A stretch of DNA of 64,000 nucleotides from Tretioscincus oriximinensis (GCA_022410635.1 JAJVDF010000255.1:573151-637150); one strand, 5' to 3'. Positions 19,505-64,000 are shown, numbered from the stretch's first letter. Program-made: numbers and translations. The notes: a model not told the origin generated them from the letters alone.

Positions 19505-20240
19505 AAGTAGTTTATTGTTTACTTGTTTATATACATTTATACCCCGACCTAAACCCAAAAGTCTCAGGGCAGCCAACAGTAAAAGCAACGATATAAAATT
19601 ACCATTAAAAACAATATAAAAACAGGATCCAGAAGTGGGAAGAGAAGGGGCGTCTTCAGAGACCTTCCAAAAGAATACAGTGACAATGACAGACGCTCCT
19701 CAAGGGGGAGACTGTTCCAAAGACTGGGGGCAACAACTGAGAAGGTCCAACCCTGGGTTTCCACTTCATTGGCTGTTGAAAGGGGTGGTACAACCAGGAG
19801 GGCCTCCCCTGCAGATCATAAAGCACGGGCAGGTCTGTAAGGGAGAAGGCGTTCCTTTAGATATTTGGGGCCCAAGTTATTTAGGGCCTTATAAACTAAG
19901 GTTAACACGTTGAATTGTGCTCCGTGGTGGATTGGCAGCCTGTGAAGCTCTTTCAGGACCGGCGTGATGGGTGTCCGGCCAGCCATTCCGGTCAGCAATC
20001 TAGCTGCTGCATCCTGTACCAACTGCAGGTTCCAAACTTTTCAACCAATTTTTACTGGCCTCAGCTTCAACTAGGTTGACCAGATGACCCCTTTTTGGGG
20101 GGGGCGAAAAACCGTTTTTGGGGTGCCCCCCGGTTTTTGCTGAGGAAATCTTTTTTTGAAAAAAATTTCTCAGCAAAAACCGGGAGGCACCCCAAAACCG
20201 GGTTCCCCCCCAAAAAAAGGGATCATCTTGTCAGCCAACC
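19505..20240 (-). mobile_element. L2-like LINE 3' end, carrying a MITE
   Basis: The minus-strand frame at about 20022-19816 reads A-A-A-R-L-L-T-G, I-T-P-V-L-K-E-L-H-R-L-P and L-G-P-K-Y-L-K-E-R-L-L-P-Y, the conserved C-terminus of L2/CR1-group ORF2. W-N-S-L-P-L-E-E-R-L follows near 19720. The tail is 'agacttttgggtttaggtcg'. A family A MITE is inserted at 20072. Confidence 0.75.
20072..20237. mobile_element. Foldback hAT MITE family A, inserted in an L2 copy
   Basis: Starts TAGGTTGACCAGATGACCCC; arms of about 75 bp pair. The host reads 'tcagcttcaac' on the left and 'caacccatctg' on the right. The paralogous L2 at 26806-26827 reads 'tcagcttcaaccaacccaac' without interruption, giving the empty site. 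The right terminus and duplication appear deleted. Confidence 0.8.
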
Positions 20241-21656
20241 CATCTGTTTGAAAACAAAAGGTTTCCATTACCTCCTGTGGCAACCTTTCCCAACATGTTC
20301 TTCCTAGTAACTAATGTGCACCTGTTCCCTAATAATTTCCTCCCCAGTGGCGGTGAGAATAAGGCTGGCCCTGTGACAGCTCCTCAGTTACTTATAGGCA
20401 GCCACCCTTCTCCTCTCAGTCATATGACGTGGATACTAAAATTCAGTTAAAATGTGGGAAGGGGAGATTATTGAAAGAAAAAGATAAACTTTTTAAAAAA
20501 TAAATTCGCCTTATTGATTACTCTCCCAGCAGTCATTTGAAAGATTGGGTCTTTCATTTAATTCATCAGCATCTTTTTGGGTCTGGTTTAATGTCTTTGT
20601 CAGCAAGCATGGCTCTACGGTAAGCTTTTATTGCAATTAATGTAACACATAGTAATCCTTCTAGTGTTCTGGCGTTTTCCCCCGTCCCTAATCCTGCCTT
20701 TCTATCCCTTCCTCCCCTCTTGGCTCACTGGAGTAAAAAAGACTGACAGCTGCCCAAGTTCACAACAGCAGTTCTAATCTGATTGTGGGTCCCTTTTCGT
20801 CGCTTCTTGCAATCCCAGTAATTCTTTCCTGCTGAGTTTCCGTTCGCAATGGAAGGAGGTCGAGAATCGTCAGAACGATTGTAAAATTCCTCCGGAAAAG
20901 ACAAAATTCATCCATATAGTTGCTTTATATTTACTCATCAGAACTTTTGAACTTCTGCACATTCCTCACCAGAGATGAATGTAATCCTCATTTTCCTAAC
21001 ACTACGTCAGTGTGTTGGAATTCTTGTTTACGTATGATGTATTTAGAGTAAGGTAGAATTAGCCTTGCAATTCACTTTAGATGATAGGTGTAGGGAATAA
21101 TAGTAAGATTGTCGTATCATCAGCAAACAACATATTGTTCAGTATAGAGAATGATTGTAAAGAGTTCCAGCAGGATCCCTTGACATTGGGGGAATGGATA
21201 CAGAGTCATAATGGCTCCTTGTGGACTCCAGTGTAAAAGAACCCAGTGTCTCCCAAGTTCAATGCTTCTCCAGTTTGATGGCACATGCAGAACATCAGTA
21301 CTGTTGTGTCACATCAAAACTGGCACATTGAAGGCCTTATTCACAGCCTTAAAATCACTGCAGGAAAAACAAAGGTGGGCAGACTCAGCTTTAATGGGTA
21401 TGAAATAGCACTCCTTACATCCCTCTTTTGCATCCCCCTAGTTGTGGCACTGAGTGGGCAGCGAAATGTAAACGCACTTCAACTTCAGCAAGTACAAATT
21501 TATGTACCTCAAGAGTGAAAAACCTCCATTTCTACTATCATTCAATGGGGACGTTTTGTGTGACAGATAAGGAATGTGTTCTTCGGGGATAGCTGAGTAG
21601 CTTAACGGGTATGTTGAATAAGTACATGTGGGGAAAATTTTCAGTATTGTGTCAAG
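20241..21656. other. Intergenic DNA, nothing recognised
   Basis: About 1.4 kb of AT-rich sequence with short unsupported frames only. Confidence 0.4.
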
Positions 21657-21857
21657 TAGGCTGATCAGATGACCCCTTTTGGGGGGGTTTGAAAACCTGA
21701 TTTTGGGGTGCTTCCTGTTTTTTTCTGAGGAATTTTTTTTAAAAGAATTCCTCAGCAAAAATCTTTTTTTGAAAAAAAATTCCTCAAAGAAAAACCCGGG
21801 AAGCACCCCAAAACCGGGTTTTCAACCCCCTCCAAAAGGGGTCATCTGGTCAGCCTA
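21657..21857. mobile_element. Foldback hAT MITE family A
   Basis: Starts TAGGCTGATCAGATGACCCC and ends GGGGTCATCTGGTCAGCCTA; arms pair around an A/T-rich centre with an internal duplication of 'tcctcagaaaa'-like sequence. No clear 8-bp duplication remains. Confidence 0.75.
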
Positions 21858-22678
21858 GTCAGCATTGTTTATATACATATTATTATAAATATTCTAATTA
21901 AAAATAGGGTACATCAGGCTGGTTTGTTGCTACCAGGGGAGCCGGAGTTCTCGGAAGGTCTCACGGTCTTAACTATATAGCTCCACTGTGATCAAAGACA
22001 GCACATTGTGCCATGAAATCAGCATAAAAGGAGAAAAAAGTGTAGTATTTAACCTTTCTAATATTGGATTCTTGCATTTAGGTGAGGTAAATCCCTCATA
22101 ATCACAACGTAATAGTGTAGAGAAAGCTTTTGTCTGCGACCACCCTGGGATTAAATTGGCTATTTGTTGCTTTCCAGACTGTTTGCGTTACCCACTGAGC
22201 CTTACAGCCCCTCTTTCTGAGAGGAAAGTCTTACAGAATTAACAAAGGAACAGATTGGGACAAAGCAGGATGCTTTTACAACAGAATCCAGAAGGAAGAA
22301 TTGTGGCTTTCAAACTATAAGGAAACATGGGCGGCCCTTTAGAGTATTCATTTCCATCTATATGCATGTTTTGGCAAGCGAAAACCCCAGTTCATCTTTC
22401 TGACTGCTGCTCTGGTCAGAAAATGCTCTGTAGATCACGAGACACCAGGGAGGGGGACTCGCTAATCAGGAGGAACCTTGGAAGCTTCCGGCAGTATTTT
22501 TCCCATTTAGTTAGGCCAATGGAAGGATAGGGCAGAAGCATTTTTTAAATAAATATCAATAATGGAGAATAATAAGATATTCCAGAAAGTACGCTCTACA
22601 AAGACTTAGCTGTAGAAGAAATGTTTGAAAATCAATGAATGATTGCACTCAGAAATTTTCCATACTTACGTACACATT
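21858..22678. other. Intergenic DNA, nothing recognised
   Basis: No gene, exon or repeat family could be assigned. Confidence 0.35.
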
Positions 22679-22686
22679 ATCTGCAG

Positions 22687-23019
22687 TTAGGGTTGCCATA
22701 ATCAAAGTGTCCCAACTCGGGATGCGCATGCACACACACACAGCAAAGGAGTCGAGGCACGCTCTCTTATAGCAAGTGCCACACCTGCAAGAGGAGCAGC
22801 TACAGCATGCTCCAAGGGTCTTTCCAGGACCCAGGAAGCTTTTGGAGCGCAGCTGACCTGCTCCTGCTGCAATCAGCCCCGTCCTGCAATGCCCCTTTGC
22901 CTTGTGCATCAGGGAATTTACAAATCTGGGATTTTTACTTAAGTTTACTAAACCCATGGACAATATTCTTGTCCCCAAATCCGAGACATTCCTGGCTTTC
23001 TGGGCTATATGGCACCCCT
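22687..23019. mobile_element. hAT-type non-autonomous element, 333 bp
   Basis: Ends TTAGGGTTGCCATA and TATATGGCACCCCT are inverted repeats. Flanks ATCTGCAG (22679-22686) and CTCTGCAG (23020-23027) match at 7 of 8. The inner part 'tttacttaagtttac', 'ccgagacattcctggctttc' recurs at 25378-25530. Confidence 0.75.
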
Positions 23020-23059
23020 CTCTGCAGTTCCTGAAGAAGACGGAGGTATTTTTATTTAA

Positions 23060-24690
23060 TTTTATTTATGCCCCACTTTATCATCCATTCACAAAAACCT
23101 AGTAAATTTCCCATTAGATCAGATCCATGGTCAATCCACTCTAACAGTAGAATTACCAGATGACAAAATTGGACAGAATAAAAGTGTCAAAACTTATGGC
23201 AAAAGTGGGACTGAAACTTCTAAAAGAAGCTCTGGCTTCTGGAAATTGTAGTCCCCATCAAACACTTCCCAAATATCCCCTTCCAAAAATGCAGATGAAG
23301 GATCAGAACACGGAAACAGTCAGCTAAATATTGACATTTGGAAACTGTATCCAAAAATCTAAACTTGCAATAGCCAACCAGTTGCACAAAGAACTTGGGG
23401 TTCCACTTAGCTGCTGGCACAGTCCAAATAGACGGTGTGACGTCTATATCCATTCTTGTCCTGTTTGGATAGAAGTGACTTTCCTTGACATCTACACTGA
23501 AAAAAACCAGAAACGTACTTCCTTGGAGGTCTAATAACTCATCAGCCTTACATACAGCATCAACGTTGACTTATTTTCCTTTCTTTCACATTTAGTTTCT
23601 AAGGCAACGTACTGCAGGGATTTTATTTATAGCATGAGACCTCATTCTACGAGTCTCTGGAAATGCGTCTGTTCATTTACCTGAATTTTCATTGGCTTCT
23701 CCTTTTTAAAAAGCGTTTGCTTTCAGATGCTGATTTTTTGGAAAATGAATATTCCACGGTCCATGAAATGCTAAGAAATTACTGCTCAATCACTATGGCT
23801 GCATCCAAACAAGACAAGCAGGGATACTTCAGAACAAAGCAGTCCAGATAGGGGTTTATTCCACAGTATCAGGATATAACGGAATAGGTAAGTAGTGTAG
23901 ATGCCAAAAAATCCCTCTCTCATAGGATTGCTTTAATCCAGTCTTCTAAAACATTCAATTAGGTGGGGTGATCTAGCCCATAAGGGACCTGCTGTAGCCT
24001 GCAACAGCATGCATATGATATCCCCCCACACACACACTCAACTGAGGCCTTCCATAATCTGCACCATTCTGTGGATGGAAGATACTTATTCTCAGAAGTA
24101 GTAGAGAACTCTTCTGATGTTTGACGTATCTACATCTTGCTAGACTTTCAATATGGCTGTGATTTAAACCAGTGGATTCTTTGTTTGCAGCTGAATATAA
24201 AGCCAAGTAATCCTACAACACCCTCCCTCCCCCCCAGGGTGATGTGTCCTTCTGCTATATTTAATGCTGAAAGGCAAAATACTGTATACATTTATTACAG
24301 ACAACATTAAGGCACAAATTTGGGCAGCAGAAAATGGGACAAAAGTCTTTGGCTTCCCAAAACAATTTGCTGTGAAAGTCCCACAGTTTTATTCCCCACC
24401 ATGTAAGCTGTATAACACTTGACACCAGTCATTCGGAACATCACGACATTAAGAGGAAAATTTCACCCTTCACCCACTTTACCTGGAATACAATGACGAC
24501 ACCATCACACAGGGCCGTAGCACAGCGTGTGAGTCAACATGTTGGGAAGGCAGGAAACATTTCCAGTGCAGGTAAGAATCTGTTTCTTGAACTTTGTTGG
24601 CTTCAGATATAAAAAGTGACCAAGGGTTGCACCCAAAGAATGTGGCAAACTGTCTTTATATGCCCCATATTTGATATGAAGCGTATCTCA
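23060..24690. other. Intergenic DNA, nothing firm recognised
   Basis: AT-rich. A reverse-strand AATAAA lies at 24388-24393 and could belong to a long AMOTL1 3' UTR; there is no way to test this from sequence alone. Confidence 0.3.
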
Positions 24691-24694
24691 GCTT

Positions 24695-24865
24695 GTAGAT
24701 TTCAAAGAAAAAGCTTTGTTAGTCTTGGTCTGCAACGTTTTTCGTAGCATCTTACAGACTAACAAGAAAAAGATAAGCAGCATGAGCTTTCATAGTCAAA
24801 TCTACCTTAGCATCTGAAGTAGACTTGTCTACAAAGGTTAACATATCCTTTTTGTTACACTCTAA
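24695..24865. repeat. Dispersed repeat family T
   Basis: Contains 'tttgttagtcttggtctgca', 'acagactaacaagaaaaaga' and 'gaagtagacttgtctacaaa'. Confidence 0.55.
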
Positions 24866-24889
24866 GGTGTTTATAGTAAAAGAACAAGA

Positions 24890-25150
24890 ACAAGAAGAAA
24901 AAGGAGAACTGTGTTTTTAAAAACCCTTTTTCTCACCCGAAGGGACACAAAGCATCTATTTTTTTGCCTGAAGGCTCACATTCTATCTTCCCCACCACGT
25001 TGTGATGCTTCCCATTTACCCAATTGCAATTTCTTGCTGTTGAATAGTTGGGTTGGCTAGATCTGAGGCCAGTAGGAGGTGTTCAATCCTCTCCTCTGAC
25101 ATCTCTGCTAAAACACCAGGGCTCTTTACCACTGTGCCTGCAGCTTATTC
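24890..25150 (-). repeat. Family 2 SINE
   Basis: Reverse-strand (CTT)n-type tail at the left, 'cgaaggctcacattctatct' and 'ccaccacgttgtgatgcttc' inside, degraded head at the right. Confidence 0.65.
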
Positions 25151-25377
25151 AATTGCCAGGAATACACAGATACATGACATTCAGCGAATGTTTTAGCAAA
25201 GATGGGCTCTCTCAAATCACTCAAAGATTGTGGCATTTCACATTCCTTAATCCTGACCACTGGCCATGCTGGCTAGGAATTAATGAAATTACAGTATTTG
25301 CTAAGGAAAAAATAAGGAATCTATTAATTAGTCTGATTTTGTAAAACCTGCATTTCTATTGGTGAGTGGGAACCGCT

Positions 25378-25530
25378 CCCGCCGCCGTCAGAAGCTCCGG
25401 CCGTTCTGCAATTCCCCCTTTGCATCAGGGGTATTTAAAAATCCGGAATTTTTACTTAAGCTTACCAAACCCGGGCAGGACAATATCCGAGACATTCCTG
25501 GCTTTCCAGGACGTATGGCTAACCCTACTG
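25378..25530. mobile_element. Second copy of the 22687 hAT-type element, 5'-truncated
   Basis: Shares 'tgcaattccccctttgcatc', 'tttttacttaagcttacc' and 'gagacattcctggctttcca' with 22860-23000, and ends TATGGCTAACCCTA. Confidence 0.65.
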
Positions 25531-26229
25531 GGGAAAAGCATCCTTTTCCCCTACTGCAAACCTGCTGGAAACCTGGCACAAGGCTCTCTGTTTTTGCACA
25601 AAATGCAAAGCCACTTGAAGAAACTACAGTGCAAATACTACGTGGAATTCATGTCCACTCACAATATGATTTTTAAAAACTCTTTGAATATAAAACAAAT
25701 CTCACACAACATGGGAATAAAAGACTGAAATGCTCAGCTTCTATGAACATGGTATGTACAATGTACTGGGTATCTCGTACCAGAAAACAGACAGAAGAAT
25801 GCACCTTTGAATCCAAGTTTCCCCCTCAACTTCTTTTACATTTTTGAAATTATAAAAAAAATTCAAGAGTTTCTTTTACTGAAACTATAGCATATATCCC
25901 TGAAGTTCCAACCAACTTTTCTTTAAATGCCAATCTGTCATGTTTGCTTTCACAAACTGAAGCCCTCTGGGTTTAAAAACAAGCACATAGAACACGCATT
26001 TATGCTCCACATGTACACACTTCAGGCCAATCCTTGCCACAAAACTGAGCAGTGAGTGGAAGAGGATCAGCTATTTGATCACATGTTCACTGCAGAAAGT
26101 CTAAGATGCCATTTAAGCAGATCTCCGCCATTACTGACAAGGAATGGTTACTGCACACTGTTCCCGTCCAATGCAAAGAAGACTGTGGGAGGCAGAACTT
26201 AAGAAACAGCCTTTCAATTGAGAAGCCTT

Positions 26230-26830
26230 TCCTTGAAGCTCTCTATTTAATTATTTACTTATTTATTTATATTTATGCCCTGCCCTATACCTGAAGGTCT
26301 CAGGCTGGACAACAATAAAACAATACAAAATTGATGGATTAAAACAGTATAAAACAGTAACTAAAAGTGGGAAGCAAAATGACATTTCTTCAGCCAAAAG
26401 CCTGGGGAAAGAGGTGCATCCTCAAAGATCTTTTAAAAGAATAGTGATGGTGACAGATGCTCCTCAAAGGGGAGACTATTCCATTGGACCCTGCCCCAGG
26501 TTCCCACTCCATTGGCTGTTGAAAAGGGGGAGGTACAACCAGGAGGGCCTCCACTGCAGATCTTAAGGCACGGGAAGGTTTTTATGGAAGAAGTTGTTCC
26601 TTTAGATATTTGGGGCCCAAGTTGTTTAGGGACTTAAAGGTTAAGATTAACACCTTGAATTGGGTCAGTGGTGGACTGGCAGCCAGTGAAGCTCTTTCAA
26701 GACCGGTGTGATGTGTGTCTGGCCAGTCGTTCCGGTCAGCAGTCTAACTGCTGCATCCTGCACCAACTGCAGGTTCCAAACTGTTTTCACCCATTTTTTA
26801 CTGGCCTCAGCTTCAACCAACCCAACTGTT
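26230..26830 (-). mobile_element. L2-like LINE 3' end
   Basis: Reverse-strand tail 'gagaccttcaggtataggg' at about 26290; the ORF2 C-terminus reads [28 protein letters not shown] at 26780-26680. Paralogous to 19505-20240 and provides its empty MITE site. Confidence 0.75.
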
Positions 26831-26844
26831 TGAAAACAAAAGGA

Positions 26845-26975
26845 ACTTTGTGAATAGATAAATGGAAACCTCCACAAGGTGGGGAAGAAGGTAGAATAGA
26901 TGCAAGATATTAATCTTGTAAGCCACTCTGGAAAAGAGCGGAGCATAAGAATCAGGTTCCTCTCCTCCTAGTAAA
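26845..26975 (+). repeat. Family 2 SINE 3' half
   Basis: Contains 'ggtggggaagaaggtagaat' and 'cttgtaagccactctggaaa', then 'gcggagcataagaatc' and a CT-rich end. Confidence 0.55.
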
Positions 26976-27109
26976 GGAGAAGTTCTGTGCCTGCCACAAG
27001 ATGCAGTAGAGTGCAAGCCACATGTGCTATGCCTTCTCATCCACATCCAATCCGCTCTGTGCCCTGCGGTTAAGGTGAGGTGATGGGGTGCACCCCTTGT
27101 GCAGAGAAT

Positions 27110-27242
27110 CACGAACAGGAGGCTTTGTCTTCACTTCCTGTTTGCGTATGCTCAAGTGCAATTGGTAGGCTGCTGTGTGAGAGACAGAAAGCCAGACTGT
27201 ATGGACGGAGATCCGATTTGGCATGGTTCCTTGTGTATTCTA
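27110..27242 (+). mobile_element. CR1-like 3' end fragment
   Basis: Decayed 'caagtgcaattggtaggctg', 'gtgagagacagaaagccaga', 'gatccgatttggcatggttc'. Confidence 0.45.
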
Positions 27243-27574
27243 AACTATATCTAGAATGGAAAACCTACTCGCAATATTTGCACTTCTGCTAGATCTGCAG
27301 TATGATAAGCCAGGAAAATGTGTTTGCCTTCCTGGAAAATGGTAGGGTGGTTTGTGGGGCAGATGTCGTATTCCAACTAATCACCATTATCCAGGCAAAG
27401 GAAAAGCATGTATATATTTTGAACATTTAAATCATGGTATTCAAACAATGCCATTTTGTCTAATAGGAGATCGCTTTCCAACAACTTAAGACTATCCAAA
27501 TGCAGCCCAATAGATGTTGAAGGACTTTGTGGTGGATGTCCAAGGAACAGCTCTTCAGTTTTAGCATCGTTCAT

Positions 27575-27725
27575 TGGGTCTGACAGTAGGTAGGGCCAAG
27601 AGAACGCTGTAGAACTGTGACCAGCCCAAGGTCACTTAGATGGCATCGTAGAGGAGTGCAGAATTGAACCCGGAGGCTTCCAGATAAGAGTCTGAAACTC
27701 TAATCACTAGACCAAACTCGAACTA
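27575..27725 (-). repeat. Family 1 SINE head and body
   Basis: Reverse-strand body 'agaactgtgaccagcccaag', B-box region 'gaattgaacccggaggct' and A-box side 'aatcactagaccaaactcg'. Confidence 0.65.
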
Positions 27726-28970
27726 GATCAATCCCAACCTAAGATGCCAATTTAATCCTCAAAATCACCAAACAGAGTATCTCCTTTCTCGAGACTTCAG
27801 AAAACACCCTATGGTAAAAGTGGAGCACATACTCCTTGATGGAGCAATGACCTGACTTGGCTATTCACCAACTTTCCAAAACATCCTTCTAACAAAATAG
27901 ACACCAAGTCCATTAAAGCTCATTGATTTGGACGTAAGCTTTGAAGTGCTGCAATTCTCTTTATTGCTGGTCTCTTTCCTGCCTCAGCTAAGACAACTCT
28001 CACTTCTAGAAGACGACCAGGAAATTCTATAGAACTCTTCCCCCTGTGGACCAGATGGTATGTGTGGAAATCTAAGGAAACTCTGTGGGTTGAACATTTG
28101 TGCAGAGATCAGAAAATACGATGGATAACATTAAAAAAAACAGTCTGCCTTTTGTTTCAGAAGCCTCCTCAGGTGTGCAGACGTGTTAAATGCACCATCA
28201 GGATGACCAGCTTCAGGATCTTGGTGCATGACTGTCAGTCTCCTTAGCCAGAACCACACGACTTCTGTGTTGCCAGTAACACAAAGCATACCATTGTTGC
28301 AGAATAAATATTAAATAGAGCCGTAAAAATCAATGGGGAAAATATGCCTCACTAACTTCTCTGTGCCCTGCTCACCAAAGACAGGCATGGGCATGTCTCA
28401 AAAACATGAAAAGAAAATGTTGGATAACAGAATACCCCTTTGGCCACCCATCCACCCACCCCAATAAAATAAAATAAAATAACTAGGAAGAAGGCAGTGG
28501 ATAATATTTAACATCTGGAAGTCCTGCTTCCCTCATCACAGATGTGTAAGTGGTAGAAAGCATTCCACTCAGGGAATGGAGTAATTCTCGTTAGTCAAGG
28601 ACCACAAATGCTTTGAATGGGTGGTTGCAGGACAACCTTTGTAGCTAAGTAGATCTTCAAAATATTCTTTCTTCCAAGTTCTTCCTTCAGAAGTTTCTTA
28701 CGCCTTGTCATCATTTTTTAAAAATCCCACCGTGAACACCATTTGAAACTCCATGAAGCAGATGTTCCTCAGAGCTTCCCTCTCTGCCTCGCTGCATATG
28801 GTTAAAAAAAGTTCAAAATTCAGCTAGGAATGCCTTTCTAGGCTCAAACACGTTTGGTCCAGGGTGACTTTGCCCTCCATGGTCTCCTCATTCTTCAGCA
28901 ATTCCCAGAACAACACCTTCTCCTAGATGATAGGGTCTGAACACCAAAAACCAAAGAAGCTGGCATTGTT
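27726..28970 (-). other. AMOTL1: Probable AMOTL1 3' UTR (proximal part)
   Basis: Sequence directly downstream of the AMOTL1 stop on the minus strand, without a recognised gene. A reverse-strand AATAAA lies at 27959-27964 (+ strand TTTATT). Human AMOTL1 has a multi-kilobase 3' UTR as I recall, so a longer one reaching 24.4 kb is possible. Confidence 0.35.
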
Positions 28971-61471
<32,501 letters not shown>

Positions 61472-61479
61472 CTATAAAG

Positions 61480-63180
61480 GTGGTTTTGGAAAAAAGAAAA
61501 GCAAAATGATCAATAATCTATTCATACAAGAAAAGCTTTTCTGGGATGATTCATGCTTATAGCTCCCGAAACAGGTTTAAGCATCACCATAAGAGGAAGA
61601 GACCTCTGTTGCATACATATTTTTTGTGAGTCACATTCCTTCAGGCATCTGTCTGCATTCAGGATGGCAAGTAGGAACACATTTTAGTAGGGCAAGGATG
61701 AATTTTTCAAACAATAGGCTTGCCAACCCAAGTGTAACAGTTGAATCCAATATCCTTCCTTGGTTTTTTATTCTTCTTTCAAAAAAAATGATTGAACTTC
61801 CCAATAAGTCTTTCATAAAAATTCCCCACCCAGAGAATGTCCAAGAACTTCCAAAATCTGGCTGGCTAAAGCAGGTATGCAATAAATGCTCCTATTTAAT
61901 ATGTTCCTATTTAATACATTCATATAGAATAAAATGTTCATATTAAACGAACAAAGCAAAAAGATGCAGGGTTTTGAAGTTTCCTACAAACATTACCATT
62001 CCACAAACTTGCATAAAAGCTGCTAGTCTCAGTCCCTCTATGCAGCCTTCTAAGCCTTTTTTAAAAATCTGTATATTAATAAACCCCATCACAGCAATAG
62101 GCACTCTATGTGAGGTGAATGGGCACAATTAGTGTCCATCACCTATAAGAGATACTATTGGCTGGTTGCCATGACAGGGACTCTAACCCCACCCCCCTCA
62201 TGTCACTGCCAATGTGCAAATGAACATCCATCTGAGCTATGGGGACTGGCATGGCAGCCCTGACCCAAGGGAATAGGCTGGAGGCCACTGCTTCTCAGCC
62301 TGGCAGAGGCCACCAAGTTCATCCCGAGCCTCTGGGGGTTGATGCCACCATCTTTGCTTGCCGCTTTGCATGCAGGCCACTCCTGCAAGCAGCATCAGCG
62401 CCCAAATTTTTGTGGTCTTCTCACTAATAGAACTATAAGTAGTGTGTTTTCCAAGCTCTTGCTTTTTCATTCTACTCACATGGCAACAGCCATAGTTCAT
62501 TCCACGTTTGAACAATTAATCTTCATTTTCTTATATTGTTCACCCATTATCTGCTTGTTTGATTTTCATTGGGATTTTACTAAATTTGCATGAACAGCTA
62601 TTTCCACATGTTGAGAAAGCATATTTTCTCTGTACTTTCAATGAAATTTTATTTAAAAATTGCATCAAAGATATTATGTTTGCATACCCCAGAGGCAAAT
62701 GCCAGCCTGTCCCAAAACTAAACAGAAAAGCAAAAGGAATCACTGGATTAATAATGTATTAGCAAATTTCTATTAATGCCATCAAAAGAACTATTCTAAC
62801 TTTGCACATTGAACTGAGAATATACTGCAACAATCCAGTGCCTGCAAAAGGTTTTAGAATGTAACTGTGGTGTTAGAAGGATATGATCAAAAATATCTTC
62901 CACGTATTTTACTGGCACAATACCAGACTTTAATTATGACAAGATCTGCCCACCATGGAAATTAAGTGTGACCTTGATTCACACTGAGAAGGAGAGAAGG
63001 AAGTCAAGGGAGCCTCACTCCTGCTGCCTCAAGATTATATCCAATGTTGATAAGAGAAGAGGCAATTCTCCTGCTAACAGTGACTATATATATTTCTAAA
63101 AACTATTATTCTGAACCACATATGCACTGTGGTTAGTTTTACATTTCCCTTCAGCCCATTTCACATTATTCCTGCATTAA
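61480..63180. other. AMOTL1 upstream intron, unassigned
   Basis: 1.7 kb without a recognised exon or repeat family. I searched for the short first coding exon and did not find it. Confidence 0.35.
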
Positions 63181-63189
63181 TTTGCATCC

Positions 63190-64000
63190 GCTTTTATTCA
63201 TTTACTTTATTCACATTTTTATCTTGCCGTATATCCCAATGTCTCACGTTGGGTCACAGCAATTAAAAACAAAGTCTGGAATATAAACACTAAAGCCAAT
63301 GACAGGGCTTGAAAATAAGGGAGACAATGTTGTTTTCTTAACGAAAGGTCAAGGTGAAAAGATACACTAGATTGCCAAAAGTATTTGTTCACCCACACCC
63401 ACAAGTGAATGCAGGTATGAGCAGATACTTTTAGCAATATAGTGTATATCTTCACAGCTTTTCTAAACATGAAAAAGTGAAGGTGGTTGGCACACTTCCA
63501 AGGGAGATTATTTCATAATCTGGGGATCACTACTGAGAAGGCCCTATCCCAAGCCAGTGCTGGGAATTGGATGAGAATCTCATACATTTTGTGAGATTCT
63601 CCATTCTCGTACAAAGTACGGATCCTCAAGCACAAATGGGAGACAAATACACTGGGACTGGGAATAACATAATTGTGATGTCACTTCCAGCCGCTACTTT
63701 CAGAAAGAACACCCCGGGGCCAGAAGTGACATCACAAAGGATGAAACTTTCCAGTCTTTACTCTCAGGAATGGCGCCTGACATGACGTTACTTCCAGTCC
63801 TGCCCCAGGAGGACTTCAAATGTTTGAGATTTTCCCTGCTATGAGATTTCCAGGCTGTCCAAGTTGCCAACCTTTTCTGCTATTGAAGGCGATGGTACAA
63901 CCAGGAGTTAAAGCACAGACAGCTCACTGTGGGAGAAAGCATTATTTGAAGCCGAAATTGTTCAGTATTTTGTCTCTGGATTTCAAAGTTTAATATAGTG
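63190..64000 (-). mobile_element. L2-like LINE 3' end, interrupted, running off the window
   Basis: Reverse-strand tail 'gacattgggatatacggcaa' near 63225; 'ttccaagggagattatttca', 'aggccctatcccaagccagt' and 'cgatggtacaaccaggagtt' match other L2 copies. A mariner-like MITE lies at 63365, and about 300 bp at 63555-63870 is foreign to the L2. Confidence 0.6.
63365..63444. mobile_element. 80-bp mariner/Tc1-type palindromic MITE
   Basis: CACTAGATTGCCAAAAGTAT and ATACTTTTAGCAATATAGTG are inverted ends, flanked by TA on both sides (63363-63364, 63445-63446). The arms pair over most of the length. Confidence 0.8.

Overview
The window is vertebrate nuclear DNA: spliced genes with large introns, about 40% GC overall, and dense interspersed repeats. 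The repeat mix points to a squamate reptile. There is a BovB LINE fragment, tRNA-derived SINEs ending in BovB-like CTT tails, an R4/Dong-type LINE with a restriction-enzyme-like endonuclease, 5'-truncated L1, CR1-like and L2-like LINEs, and many short hAT-type DNA transposons. The species cannot be named from this sequence alone.

Two protein-coding genes are supported, and they converge tail to tail. CWC15 (spliceosome-associated protein, 230 aa) is on the + strand. Its CpG-rich promoter is near 5640-5960, a non-coding first exon is inferred, and six coding exons run from 8264 to 18943. All reading frames and splice phases close exactly. AMOTL1 (angiomotin-like 1, a YAP-binding junction/actin scaffold) is on the - strand. 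Twelve coding exons run from 61471 down to the stop at 28971, about 933 codons. Its first coding exon and promoter lie beyond the right edge. The convergent CWC15/AMOTL1 arrangement matches human 11q21 as I recall it.

Layout: 1-5600 is gene-free upstream DNA (an L1 inserted in a SINE, a hAT MITE, an octamer palindrome, foldback MITEs). 5640-19200 is CWC15, with introns full of CR1, L2 and SINE copies. 19200-28970 is intergenic DNA plus the probable AMOTL1 3' UTR. 28971-61471 is AMOTL1, whose introns hold the R4 LINE, two GC-rich hAT elements, a promoter-like antisense segment, several microsatellites and a 15-base assembly gap. 61472-64000 is AMOTL1 upstream intron with an L2 copy and an 80-bp mariner-like MITE.

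No bacterial-type system, CRISPR array, functional tRNA or rRNA gene is present. The most informative material is the transposon record. Seven DNA-transposon insertions have 8-bp target duplications that can be read directly, one MITE has its empty site preserved in a paralogous L2 copy, and several elements are nested. Some insertions sit right beside AMOTL1 splice sites.
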